Positions 19,999-29,734 of a stretch of DNA of 38,451 nt are shown piece by piece. Source of the stretch: Hypsibius dujardini (lineage: Eukaryota > Tardigrada > Eutardigrada > Parachela > Hypsibiidae); assembly GCA_001579985.1 (NCBI GenBank), contig LRSR01007348.1:1-38451 (forward strand). The letters are read 5' to 3'. How positions within the stretch are numbered: position 1 is the first letter of the stretch; each line of letters opens with the position of its first letter. The position numbers and the translations under genes were made by a program. The notes below the pieces were generated by a model. That model saw only the letters and a program-made list of their open reading frames with translations, did not search any database and was not told the DNA's origin.

Positions 19999-21015
19999 TT
20001 AGTTTTTAATCAACAGCGACAAATCATTGACCTCAACGTAGTCAATCCGCATGAGCGCGGGAAATTCTTTAGCCCCAACGGGTTGATCAGCCGCTTTGAC
20101 CAAGCCTTCTTCATCCACCTGGAACACCCTCATCTTCAGGCCCAACTTCATCGGAACATGCGGCACCTTTCCTACATCTGTGACTCTTCCGATCTCCTCA
20201 CCATCGACATACCAGACGATGTGGTCCGCTGTCCAGTGAACTTTGTAGACACTGTACTCCCTTTCGGAGTACATCAGGAACGGTTTATCGACACTGTCTG
20301 CGTCACGATTCGGTCCGTATGTCACACTAGCAGAGATTTCACCCTCCACGCTGATGAAATCGATGGAATACGGCTCGGCACAGTGAATCCCAGCATGGCA
20401 CGCGGCATTGTAGAGGCTGAGCATACAACTGAATGCGGCGTTCCCTGTCTTTGTGGGCGGCAACTTTGCTCGGAACTCCACCGTACCGTAAAGAAAAGCC
20501 ACTTTACCAAATGTGTCCACCAGACCGGACGTGTAATTCCGACCGGCATAGAGTCGCCGCTGAGTTTGTAGGACTAAGTTTCCGTCCTCCACGTAGACAT
20601 CATTGGGTGTGTAGTGCTGAAGGTCGTCACTCAGCAGATGTGACTCATTGATTACGTTCCATTTAGAGGCGTCGAGAGTCGGCCCGTTGAAATCGTCACG
20701 AAAGACTAACCGTCGGGTATGTGCGTGCAATGCAAGCTGCGGAGTTTCGGTTGTTTTTGTGGCAATTTCGTCTGGGTCATTACTCGCAAAGCAGTAGTAT
20801 GCGCTAACAAGGATGCCAGCAAAGATAATGAGGATAAAAATTGATATGCAAACATTCTCACGTCTGTACTCGCGGGTGGTCTTGGACGTCGAAAACGGGG
20901 GAGACTTTGATTGTAGCAGCTCCTTGCTTAATAAGGGTTTCTCCTGGGAAATATCTTTTGGGAAAGACATTAAATGTCTGTCTCCCACAACGAATACATC
21001 CCGGTTGCGTGGCAT
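19999..21015 (-). CDS. GH16-like type II membrane protein, predicted catalytically inactive
   Basis: An intact 338-aa frame. The ATG at 21015 is preceded by a likely 5'-UTR intron (21107–21035, GTAGGC…TTTCAG). Residues 1–55 are cytoplasmic, 56–76 form a single membrane anchor (ISIFILIIFAGILVSAYY), and a stalk leads to a GH16 β-jelly-roll domain from about 103 onward. Family marks are LVFRDDFNGPTLDASKW, VYVEDGNLVLQTQR, FLYGTVEFRAKLP and VHWTADHIVWYVDGEEIG. GH16 enzymes use ExDxxE; here the site reads S217-I-D219-F-I-S222-V-E224, so nucleophile and acid/base are serines and only the aspartate remains. Inactive GH16 relatives in invertebrates (β-glucan recognition/GNBP proteins) bind microbial glucans, and a surface lectin-like role is inferred here. 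It neighbours a lectin receptor kinase. Confidence 0.9.
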   Translation of the reverse strand: MPRNRDVFVVGDRHLMSFPKDISQEKPLLSKELLQSKSPPFSTSKTTREYRRENVCISIFILIIFAGILVSAYYCFASNDPDEIATKTTETPQLALHAHTRRLVFRDDFNGPTLDASKWNVINESHLLSDDLQHYTPNDVYVEDGNLVLQTQRRLYAGRNYTSGLVDTFGKVAFLYGTVEFRAKLPPTKTGNAAFSCMLSLYNAACHAGIHCAEPYSIDFISVEGEISASVTYGPNRDADSVDKPFLMYSEREYSVYKVHWTADHIVWYVDGEEIGRVTDVGKVPHVPMKLGLKMRVFQVDEEGLVKAADQPVGAKEFPALMRIDYVEVNDLSLLIKN

Positions 21016-21034
21016 AACACTGGTGACTGGCCTA

Positions 21035-21107
21035 CTGAAAATGAAAAATAATCAAATTATTGGACTGAATAAACTGACATAATTCGTACTCAATAAAATC
21101 AGCCTAC
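21035..21107 (-). other. Putative 5'-UTR intron of the GH16-like gene
   Basis: Donor GAG|GTAGGC and acceptor TTTTCAG enclose 73 bp just upstream of the start codon, a size typical of this window. The acceptor position is also AG in the decayed copy. Confidence 0.5.
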
Positions 21108-21370
21108 CTCACTTCAGATAGACCTTTTTTGACAATAAATTTCCGAGAGTTCCTTTTAGTTTCAACGGAGAGAAGCTAAAGTACAAATAAAGCGATATTT
21201 ACTGTGTATGCGAGGAAAACATGTGACGCCACGACTGCGAGCAAACAACGCAACAACGGCCGCACTTCGAGTGAGAAACACCTGACCTGAATTTCGATCG
21301 ACAGAAAGATTACCTCGTACACTTTGATCGCCGATGAATGATTCGACCGCTTTTCAAAACGGCTAGTCCG

Positions 21371-22376
21371 AGCCACTACATGTATGCACCCCCATGGCTA
21401 CGATAAACTTCAGAGCTCAAATCTGGAACAGGGCGCGGCTGTGATGGAGACCAAAGTTGTATCTGTAAAATTAATGTGGCGGGCTGTCACTATCGCTACT
21501 CAAAGCTCGCCTCTTTGGCAGCGTTTATTTCACTATTTGAAATTCACCAATCTTCTGATTTCTGCACGCTCTTGGAACGGTCATACGATGACACGCCTCG
21601 GGCTTACATGTGGCTGCGTTTCCCTCACCGATTTCAACTCACATGGACCACTCAGAAGAATGATGCACACAATTAGCTCATTGACTGCTTTATCGGTTAT
21701 CTTCAACATCAGGGAGATATTGACTTTGAACAAACGAAATAAACGCGGCAAAATAAACGAGCTTTGAATACCCCTACTGTTCCGGTATTAGGCCTCCGTC
21801 CTTACTAGAACGGAAATACCTGACATATAAACTATTAGAATGAAAATAGGAGAAGAACTGTGGTGAGACTATATTAGTAGAGGAAATTAAAGATGAAAGG
21901 AAGGAACTCCCCTAATTACTGTAGGACACACGCTTACATATTCAGGGATAAAGAATAGTTCTTAATCTAACGTACTAGTTCCTGCCGACATGGCGGAACA
22001 TTGTTCGTGATAATAGCTGATTAAGTACATTATAGAATGTGAGGTAGATAGAAATGGGTTAACTAGGTAGATAGACCAGGGTTTATTTAAACGGGATTTC
22101 TAATGTAACACAAACCCGGTCAGAATTTTTTAAGTTCGCGCTTCGCGCGCTTGCCCTCGTTTTCATCACTGAATCTAGCATACGAAAACAAGGAATGTTA
22201 AGAAACTGAACACTTTTAGTTGAAGATCGTGGGAACTGCAATAGGAATTTCAAAAAAATGTGTTACATTAAGGCCATTTAATCTCACACAAAGCGTTTTG
22301 ATCTCACACGTTTTGCGTAATGTCACACACGAAAATAATCCCTGAGATAGACTATACTATTAGTAGGGCTTTACTT
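21371..22376. other. Intergenic; one doubtful ORF
   Basis: A plus-strand frame at 21476–21676 (no clear ATG, 66 codons) contains YDDTPRAYMWLRFPHRF and could be a stray exon, but nothing supports it. The rest is AT-rich, with a GCGC-rich palindromic patch near 22137. Confidence 0.35.
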
Positions 22377-23513
22377 GGGTAATTATTCAAGTGCCGAATT
22401 CAGATTCACTTGCAAATGTTTTTTTATTATCCTAGTACTGGTAAGGATTTATTTCACCCTCTATTTTGGCCGTAGAACAAAGTTGCGACTTTTTAATACA
22501 GCGAGGGCACAAATTAAGTAATTTGTGATCATTTGTCCCCCAAATCCTATTTAAGTCAAAAAGATCGGTTGAGCGCATGTGCAATGTGCAGCGTTATTTT
22601 TTGAGTTATTTGCTTTTTGTGGCGGTTGTTCGATTTTTTTATTGCACTTAGATAACATTTTCATTATGATGTATATTATTTTCGCTCACGTTTGTTTCTC
22701 CTTCTTATATCACGTTCCAAAATTACGAGCGCCTGAAGACGGGCATTTGTTGGCATTTGGAGAATTAGCGTCATTTTAGTTTTCTTCAATTTTGATCTTC
22801 CGATGTCATTAAAACCTGGATTCTCAATAATTTTTGGATGCGGAATTCAAAATAGAGTTTGATATGTACGGGTTCAAGGAATGTTACGTGTTCCTAGTGC
22901 TGTTTTCCTTTCATTTTGCCTGACTGTTGGAGCTGCATGATTTCCAGTTAAACAACTTTGATTGATCTCTTGATTGATTCTGCGGGGTTTTGTTTGCTCC
23001 TGCGTTTGCTCAGACTTTTGCCGTTTAAGGGATTAGGGTGTATTTAAATTAAAGGGTTAATTAGAAAATCAAATAGGGTTTAACAAAGATTGATATGATT
23101 CGAAACTAAATTAGGACAAGAGCAAAATTCTCGGTTGAACGCACCAGGAAAATCTTTGGAGAGCTAATCAATGAATCAATTGGGTAGGGCTATCTGCAAA
23201 TTTGGCAATTCCAGGGTTGGTCAGATTTCGCGTTGCCGTCTGCCTGTCTCCACAGGCTCTTCCTTGTTTTTGCTGTTGTTTGATTTTACTCGCACTGATA
23301 TGCGAAATAAAAAGTCTGAGATACTTGTGGTTTTTTTTAATCAAAATGGTACAATTTAGTTCTAGTGCCACAAACTTGGTTCTTTCTGCATGTGAACAAC
23401 ATTTGTCATACGGCCAAAATAAAATAATCTTATATATTCATCTCTTAAATAGAGTCTAATGAAAAAAACATGTCTAAGTGATTTTGAATTCGGCACTTGA
23501 ATAACTCCCGAAG
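22377..23513. mobile_element. Putative DNA element with ~30-bp inverted ends
   Basis: TTATTCAAGTGCCGAATTCA at 22382–22401 is exactly repeated in reverse complement at 23486–23505. Weaker matching extends to about 37 bp and outwards to CTT-GGG ends. The 1.1-kb interior has no transposase-like frame, so it is probably non-autonomous. Its right end touches the first visible exon of the next gene. Confidence 0.6.
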
Positions 23514-24812
23514 TCAGTGGTGTTTATCTGGCCCTTCGTTCTCATGTAAAAAAAACGTTCTCTTCGAGCACAACGCAAAGCTTCGTAGCCGATGAATTCC
23601 TAGGTGACACCGAAGAAATCTCTATGGAAGAACTTGAACGTCAAATTTTGGGACAGTTGCCTACTGAACAGGGTAATTTAAGCTTGTATACTAAATGAAA
23701 ATATAAGGGGGAGTAATATGATAGCGGAAGGACGATCGGACTAACGGAGAAACAAACGGAGGCAAGAGCAAGCACGTAGATAGGCAAACAGAGAAACAAA
23801 CAGAGACCAAAAATAAAACAATAGATAATCAAACAGACAGGTAGATAGTTAGATTGATCGATAGATAGACAGACAGACAGACAGATAGACAGATAAATAG
23901 ATGGATAGATGGGTAGATAGGCAGACAGAAAGACAGACAGACGGGCAAGTAGATAGACCGACAGACAGATAGACAGACAGACAGACAGACAAATAGGAGG
24001 GCAGGCAGGCTGACAATTACACAAACATAAGACATACAGACAAATCAACAGACTGGCAGACACACACACAGGAAAATAGATTGGAAATGGTGAGCAAATG
24101 CATATCAATGAACCAGTTCATAATTCCAGCAACTTCCGATGCTAATCTTTCGTTCGTCGACACGGTGCATGTGGCCACAAGAGCATTCCAGCCGAACGAT
24201 CCACCTGGGCCTGGAATTGATGCGCACAGCGTTTCGTCAACTTCCACAGACGTCTTGCTTCAGCAGAATTCCACGATTCACAACATCCAGGTCGCTATCG
24301 AAGCAGGCTCCACAAGCAGCCAGGTGTGAAGCCGTGACTTGAACCTGGTTAGAAGATGTCCACCTAACATATTATTACTTTGCAGTATCCTGTTCTGGCT
24401 TCACCTTCGATGTCGAGCGCCAATCCTGTACTGCTAGATAAGACACGCAATGAACCAAAGGTGACCAATGCCGGTTTCACGTTATGTAGTATTTGTTCGC
24501 TAACGTATAATGTATGTATTATAGACAGTTGCCAATGGTGGCACTCGTTGCGTTAAAAAACGCCGGAGCGGAAGTATCAACAGTTCGACCAAAAGCAAGT
24601 CTCGCTCGTGCGGCATCTGTGAAAATCGATCCGGAGGGCTCGTTCCTTGCTCGTTGAATGAGGTCTGTCGTCGTTGGATTTGCACACCGTGTTGCCTTAA
24701 GTCCATGACCTCCGCGCAGTGGGAGCAGCGACAAACGGCGGTGGACTACCATCTGCCCGAAAGCCCTTACTACGTGATTTGTTCTAGTGTTCATGAGAAA
24801 AAGAAACCTTAA
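23514..24812 (+). CDS. Unrecognised gene with C-terminal Cys-rich (zinc-binding?) domain
   Basis: Four plus-strand exons: about 23514–23672, 24130–24323, 24386–24460 and 24525–24812, with a stop at 24810–24812. The junctions are GT–AG with matching phases (1, 0, 0). The first piece is acidic and helical (DEFLGDTEEISMEELERQIL). The middle exons are Ser/Thr/Pro-rich and look disordered. The last exon has a basic stretch, VKKRRSGS, then CGIC…GGLVPC…CRRWICTPCC, arranged like a small RING-, PHD- or FYVE-type zinc module, followed by an ordered tail. The basic stretch and low complexity suggest a nuclear protein. I do not recognise the family. The true start is not visible; upstream exons may be missing, because an inverted-repeat element abuts the first exon. 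Intron 1 (23673–24129) carries a GACA repeat. Confidence 0.6.
23840..24070. repeat. GACA/GATA tetranucleotide tract
   Basis: Degenerate (GACA)n and (GATA)n copies ending in a CACACA run, inside the first intron of the Cys-rich gene. Confidence 0.9.
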
Positions 24813-25240
24813 CGCGCCGTGTACGATACGTTTGTTGTATCTGCTGTACGTTACATTAAGCTGTCTTCCGTTTTTTACTTTTTTTCCCGGCCTCTTAATT
24901 TTTCGGAAAGTGACGTAAAGAGTTATAGTAGAATTTCAAACTGGCCTTTTATAATCGCATCCAATACGATTTTTCTACCATTTCATTTACGGGTTGGCAA
25001 GCCGAGAATGGTAGAAACAACATTGATGTGACATTGAAACAACATTGATGCGTGAAAAATGTGACAATGTGAAGTACAGAAGTAACCGGTAGAAAAGTTT
25101 TCAGGCACCTCATTGTACTTAGTTGCAGACGAGTACAAGTACAGCTTCTTGTTAGACACTGTCTGGCAGAATCAGTGTACGGAATCGATCGAAGTCGTTA
25201 TGCCAGTACATGTACACGCGAATGACATAAATTTTTATTC
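24813..25240. other. Intergenic; nothing recognised
   Basis: The 3' flank of the Cys-rich gene. A short direct repeat, AACAACATTGATG, occurs twice near 25020. Confidence 0.5.
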
Positions 25241-25244
25241 GTAC

Positions 25245-25612
25245 CTATCATTGTTTGTACCTAGGTACAAAAGTACATAGGTACAGCTTTTACTTACAGG
25301 AACCGACCGTAGTGCTAATCATATGTACAGTACTTGTCAGCTTGTACCTAGATAGCTTATGTGCCTAGGTACAAGGTACATAGGTACAGCTCTTACTTAC
25401 AGGTACCGATTGTGGTGCTAGTCATATGTACAGTACTTGTCAGCTTGTACCTAGGTAGCTTATGTACCTAGGTACAAGGTACATAGGTACAGCTCTTATT
25501 TACAAGTACCGACTGTAGTGCTAGTCATATGTACCGTACTTGACAGCTTGTACCTAGGTAGCTTATGTGCCTAGGTACAAGGTACATAAGTACATAGGTA
25601 CAGAATATCTTG
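25245..25612. repeat. ~103-bp tandem satellite, about 3.5 copies
   Basis: Successive units start at CAGCTYTTAYTTAC (about 25284, 25388 and 25490), with period 102–104 bp and a final unit expanded to about 111. Each unit contains the palindrome GTACCTAGGTAC and CATATGTAC, so every monomer can fold. Units are 85–95% alike by eye. Confidence 0.9.
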
Positions 25613-25623
25613 TGCCGCTGTTT

Positions 25624-25833
25624 TTAAGCTTGCTGCAAAACTGGCCAGTAGTCAAATTTTTTGCGAAACACTTCCAGACCCGATCGAAAGGCGGGCAAAA
25701 TATAAAGATACGCCGCCGTGGCATCGGTCCCGTTGTAGGCCGGTGTGACCAACTCAAGTTGTAACACTTTATCACATCTCGTGTAACCGGATAAAATGAC
25801 TATTAGAAGGTGTAACCGATTGACGAAGCACAT
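25624..25833 (-). pseudogene. Signal-peptide exon of a natriuretic-peptide-receptor-like gene
   Basis: From the ATG at 25833 the frame gives a signal peptide (MCFVNRLHLLIVILSG), then LELVTPAYNGTDATAAYLY and PAFRSGLEVFRKKF. This is the first strand and helix of the ligand-binding (ANF_receptor, type I periplasmic fold) domain of receptor guanylate cyclases and clearance receptors. It stops at 25624–25626. No good donor is seen, except a weak GTTTTG after WP, and the DNA immediately downstream is satellite and then an opposite-strand gene. Most likely a stranded first exon. Confidence 0.55.
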
Positions 25834-27096
25834 TTTTTGATGCAACAATCTGCGGTGTTGACCAAATGAACCACGCAGCACATAGTCGAGCCATGAAATA
25901 AAATTTAACACTCCTGCAGAATGCTCTATAGGATTGATACGCGAGTGACAAACGGATGCGCAGTGCAGGTATTTGTGAAGTTTCTTATTAGTTTTCTTTT
26001 TCAATGCCAGAGGTGCTCTGGGTTGCGGTGAGAGGGTCGAAATAATGCCTGATTGAGTGTTGTGTTTATTGATTTTGTAATTATTGACGAACGTGGAAAT
26101 TTGACGTCTTTGTTTGACATTGCAAATATTGCACGTGCAAGTTGAGTAGAGATTATATTGCCTGTTTCCGGTAGTTATTTAATGGCAATGCTTTTTGTTA
26201 ATGGTCGTCCACAGCCACAAACCCCCGCAGCATCCAATGGGGAGCCATTTCACGGCATTTCACAGCCATCTCTTTGGACCATGGGGAATATTCGAACCGC
26301 CTACTATTACACGTTCAGAAGCAGCAATCAGACGTAGGAACTATTTAGCTGAAGGGGGGGGGGCGGTAGGTGGCTGGCTGACCTTTACTTTGATGCGGCA
26401 GAGAATTGTGTCAAGCAAAAAACTGCCTCATTTCGGAACAAAAGGGGCATCGGTTAACTCAGTACGTGCTCTTTCTGACTTGCTTCCTTTTACCATTCGA
26501 CACGGAGCTGCTGAAGATGCATTGCATCGAAACCGATTGACTAATTCCAATAATTGACTTGGCACGAGTTAAAGGATGAAAACTGAGTACAGTTTGCCCA
26601 ATGACAAAGGTGTTGTTGACAAATAGAATGGGCACCATCAAGTTGTTTAACCTCTGTATAACAACCGTTGGCGTGAAAGAACGCTGGTTTTAATATCACG
26701 TTGACCAGTTTGATGTTGTGACCGACTTACGTTAACAGGAGCTCAAAGCTCTTGTGAGTCGATAAAAAGAGAGAATTTTAGGGAAAAGCGGAGGAATGAT
26801 AGTTTTTCAGGCGGGATCGTCTCTTAACAGGAAATTGGTTCTAACGGAAACAAAATCGCAACCACGGTTTTGATTTCATCAGAAATCTGACTGCGGAAAT
26901 AACCGGATGGGTATGTGATGTTACGTCTGGTGGCCGAACATGCTGTTGAACGGTAGTCGACGCTTTTCAAACGGAATTTTTAATGCTATATAGCGCATCT
27001 TGTCACTTGAAACGTAGAATTAGAAATGAATCGACCGGCCAAATAATTTACACATGAAGAAACAAGGAAAGAAAGCTGACTGAATAGAGACACACC
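25834..27096. other. Intergenic; nothing firm
   Basis: A short frame, MAMLFVNGRPQPQTPAASNG (from about 26180, +), looks protein-like but ends after about 53 codons with no donor. Frame 26195–26557 overlaps it and shows no family resemblance. Confidence 0.4.
26632..26659. mobile_element. Solo mariner terminal repeat
   Basis: GCACCATCAAGTTGTTTAAC and the following CTCTG match the right end of the mariner element at 29735–30903, here followed by TA as expected for a target site. The rest of the element is not seen. Confidence 0.75.
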
Positions 27097-27101
27097 AGAA
27101 G

Positions 27102-27190
27102 GACAGACAGACAAACAAACAAACAAACAGACAGACAGACAGATAGACAGACAGACAGACAGTCAGACAGACAGACAGAACAGACAGACA
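27102..27190. repeat. GACA/AAAC tetranucleotide tract
   Basis: (GACA)n with an (AAAC)n segment, about 400 bp upstream of the head-GIN gene. Confidence 0.95.
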
Positions 27191-27597
27191 AAGAGATGCG
27201 GCTGTCAAGTCAATTCGCTTTGACCAGAGGCTTGGCACACACATGTACGCGTCTGCTTACTTACCCGTCTTGTAATCTAAGTACTGTATATCTACTGTAG
27301 CGGATGAATTGTGTTTCGGGGGACAACCACCTTTAAATCAGTCTGGCCTGTTTCAAATCTCAACTTTTCATCAAAACACACTTCCTATCTTCGCTTCATA
27401 TACTGCGTTTGGCGTTTCCAAACTTACGTCACACGATCAGCTTTCGTTTATATACCACAGCTAAGTGATGCAGTTTCAGTCAAATTGCTAGTCGTCACTA
27501 TAAATTAAGGCGAAGCCTTTCAAGCTAAACGAATGATTTTACTCTTTTCAACTTCCTCTTCTGTCGTGTACTATTTAATTATCGCCCATCCATTCCA

Positions 27598-29106
27598 ATG
27601 GCTTACCCGGCAATCTGCTGCCTTGTTTTGTTACTGGCTGTTTTAAAGCCGGATCTCGCCATGGCAGCATCTGAGAGTCGCAATGTTCGTGGTTATTACG
27701 GTGTGCAGGCCAGTGGCTCTTTCCAAGTGACGATCGACGACAACGGCAGGGAAGGCCTCATTCTCCAGGTAAGCACTAGTTAAGGGTCTTCCGAAATCAA
27801 ACAGAAAAAATAACCAAAACGTTTTCCTGCTATTGAGCACAGCCAATCGAGTCCGAATGAAGAGCAGGATGAGAGATTACAAGACAACTATTTCCCATTG
27901 TTAGGCGAGATTAGCAGCAGTGGAAAGAACTGGGCGAGGTCTTGAGCAAAATATCAGCGAAGAAAATAAATTTGCATAAATTTGTCGCATTCCGCATAAC
28001 TTCGTGACATTTCTGAGAAAATTGTAACCATAAAACTGTTTAATATTCAAAGAAATCCTATCAAGCCTAAGATCGGAGGCTCCTTCTCCTGTGCCTTTGG
28101 GGAGGAGGTGTCGTTTTAAAAATAGAGGAGGAAGTCCGTTTCTTGTCCAATTGGGGGAGGGGTTAGGGGAGGAGTTTATCATTTTTTCTAAATTTGCAAC
28201 CACGAGTCTGCCCCTTGTCAAACAAAGGGGGGGCTCTGACGCCTGTCTTATTATGGATGGTCTTGTCAATTGGGAAGGAGGACGACCAGGACTCTACCCC
28301 TTGTTGGAGCGCTCTGACGCTTGTTTTATTGTGGATGGACTGCCATTGGAGAAAGGGAGGTCTCCGTCTCCTGTCTAATTGAGAAGGGGGCTGTTATTCT
28401 CAAAATATATTGGGGAGAGGAAGGGCTGTGATCTGGTTGGGGGGGGGGGAACTCTGTAACGGCTTGTTATGTATGGAAGATCGGGTGAGTCAGCAAGGTG
28501 GTTGAACCATGGAGCCGACTGAAGGCGTTATGACTCATTCCTCCTACCTTTATATCGCTATTTTATTTCTTTTGTCTGTAGTCGTCCGACGCCAACATCT
28601 TTCCCTTGATCGAGACCGTCGTAGTCAACCGCATCCTCATTGTTCGTTTCAAAACCAACAACAACCTCATCAACGCTCCCGTTGTCTCAGTCAGGATCAA
28701 CGTCATTGAATGCCGAAGCATCGAGTCCGGCGGCTCAAGCTCCTTCACCGTCCTCCAGTCTCTAACGGGTCCGGCAATCAACCTCCTCAGCCAGGGCTCA
28801 AGTACCATTCGGTTGGCGGTGCAAGGTGTGAACAAACTGACGGCTACCCTTCAAGGCTCGAGTGTGATTAGGATCAGCGGATTGGCGAAGACGGCTCAAA
28901 TCACCGCTCATGGTTCGTCTGAACTGAAAGGGCTACAGCTACAGCTCACCTCATCGAAGGTCACGGGACGAGGAAGCAGTACCATCACGATTGCGGTGTC
29001 ATCCTCGGTGGAGGGAACGGTGCAGGGGAGCGCTCATCTCCGGCTCAAGGGAGCGCCACAGGTCCGCGTACAGCGAAGCGGTGCTGCAACAGTTGTTAAA
29101 ATTTGA
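27598..29106 (+). CDS. Secreted head-GIN (DUF2807) domain protein
   Basis: Two exons, 27598–27768 and 28582–29106, joined in phase 0 (CAG|GTAAGC … TGTCTGTAG|TCG), giving 231 aa. The signal peptide is MAYPAICCLVLLLAVLKPDL with cleavage near AMA. The mature chain shows the head-GIN pattern: an opening GYYGVQASGSFQVTI, then LIVRFKTNNN, followed by a β-helix of short turns that recur as QGSST, LQGSS, AHGSS, GRGSS, VQGSA and finally QRSGAATV. This family (putative auto-transporter adhesin, head GIN domain) is abundant in Bacteroidetes and rare in animals, so ancestral horizontal acquisition is plausible. The added intron and eukaryotic signal peptide show it is established in the host genome. Its role is unknown; extracellular adhesion or a protective secreted β-solenoid are options. 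A poly(A) signal follows at 29459–29464. Confidence 0.9.
28085..28460 (+). repeat. G-rich degenerate tandem repeats in the head-GIN intron
   Basis: Recurrent units such as GCTCTGACGCYTGTYTTATT followed by a GGAGG-rich stretch, together with GGGGAGGGG runs and a run of nine or more G at about 28440. They fill much of the 813-bp intron. Confidence 0.75.
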
Positions 29107-29458
29107 TTCATTTTAGTCTTTCTTTCTAAACAACAATCCTTTTTTATACCATCGTCGGGTTTCGAAAGCAATCGGACCCTTCGTGATAATTTGGTTTCAT
29201 TACGCATCTCGATTAACGCTAGCTTAGTTTTTCTAAAATACATGGTGCAATGCAGTGTTACAGACAAGTCCTGTAAGTACGTCGCTACATCGCTTGAACA
29301 GTCAAGGACGATTTGAGGAAGTCGCTTGGAACGTCACAGACCAGAAAATAATTAGCTAATTGGAAGAACTTTATTCCAACTTGAAAACAAGGGAACAGAA
29401 GAAATCATAAATTACAGTTTGTACTCACAAGAAAATAGAGTAAGAAGGCGCGTAATAT

Positions 29459-29464
29459 AATAAA
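29459..29464 (+). terminator. Candidate poly(A) signal of the head-GIN gene
   Basis: AATAAA about 350 nt after the stop codon. It is the first canonical hexamer I noticed downstream. Confidence 0.4.
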
Positions 29465-29734
29465 TAAGTATCATAATGATCAAAATAAGTGAGATATATA
29501 AGATTGCCCGCGGCAGCAAACAAATAATGGCCCTTTCTTTGCCGTTAAATTTTGATCACAACCCACACTACTTTATGATAGAATTTGAAGCGTCATCTTT
29601 TTATGTTAATAGTAATCTTTTACTACGAGATAAGCACAATCTTGTCTTGTCTTTTTGATAATTCACGACTAAAACTACGAAACTCCTTTGAGGAAATGCA
29701 TGCATCTTTTTGTAAACAAGAAGAACGTTGCATA

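Larger units (their letters stand above)
18892..21370. repeat. Segmental duplication, right copy
   Basis: Direct repeat of 7222–9685, about 11.7 kb away, with the lectin kinase between the copies. Differences include a ~26-bp insertion near 19610. Here the GH16 gene is whole and the GPCR is cut. Confidence 0.88.

Noticed and set aside
24330-24360. T-arm-like GGTTCAAGTC on the minus strand considered as a tRNA
   Set aside because: No matching acceptor stem, D-arm or anticodon arm could be built around it.
25245-25612. Regularly spaced repeats considered as a CRISPR-like array
   Set aside because: The whole unit repeats without unique spacers, and the genome is eukaryotic; it is a satellite.
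26195-26557. Plus-strand ORF of 120 codons
   Set aside because: No clear start or family similarity, biased composition around a G-run, and it overlaps another short frame.
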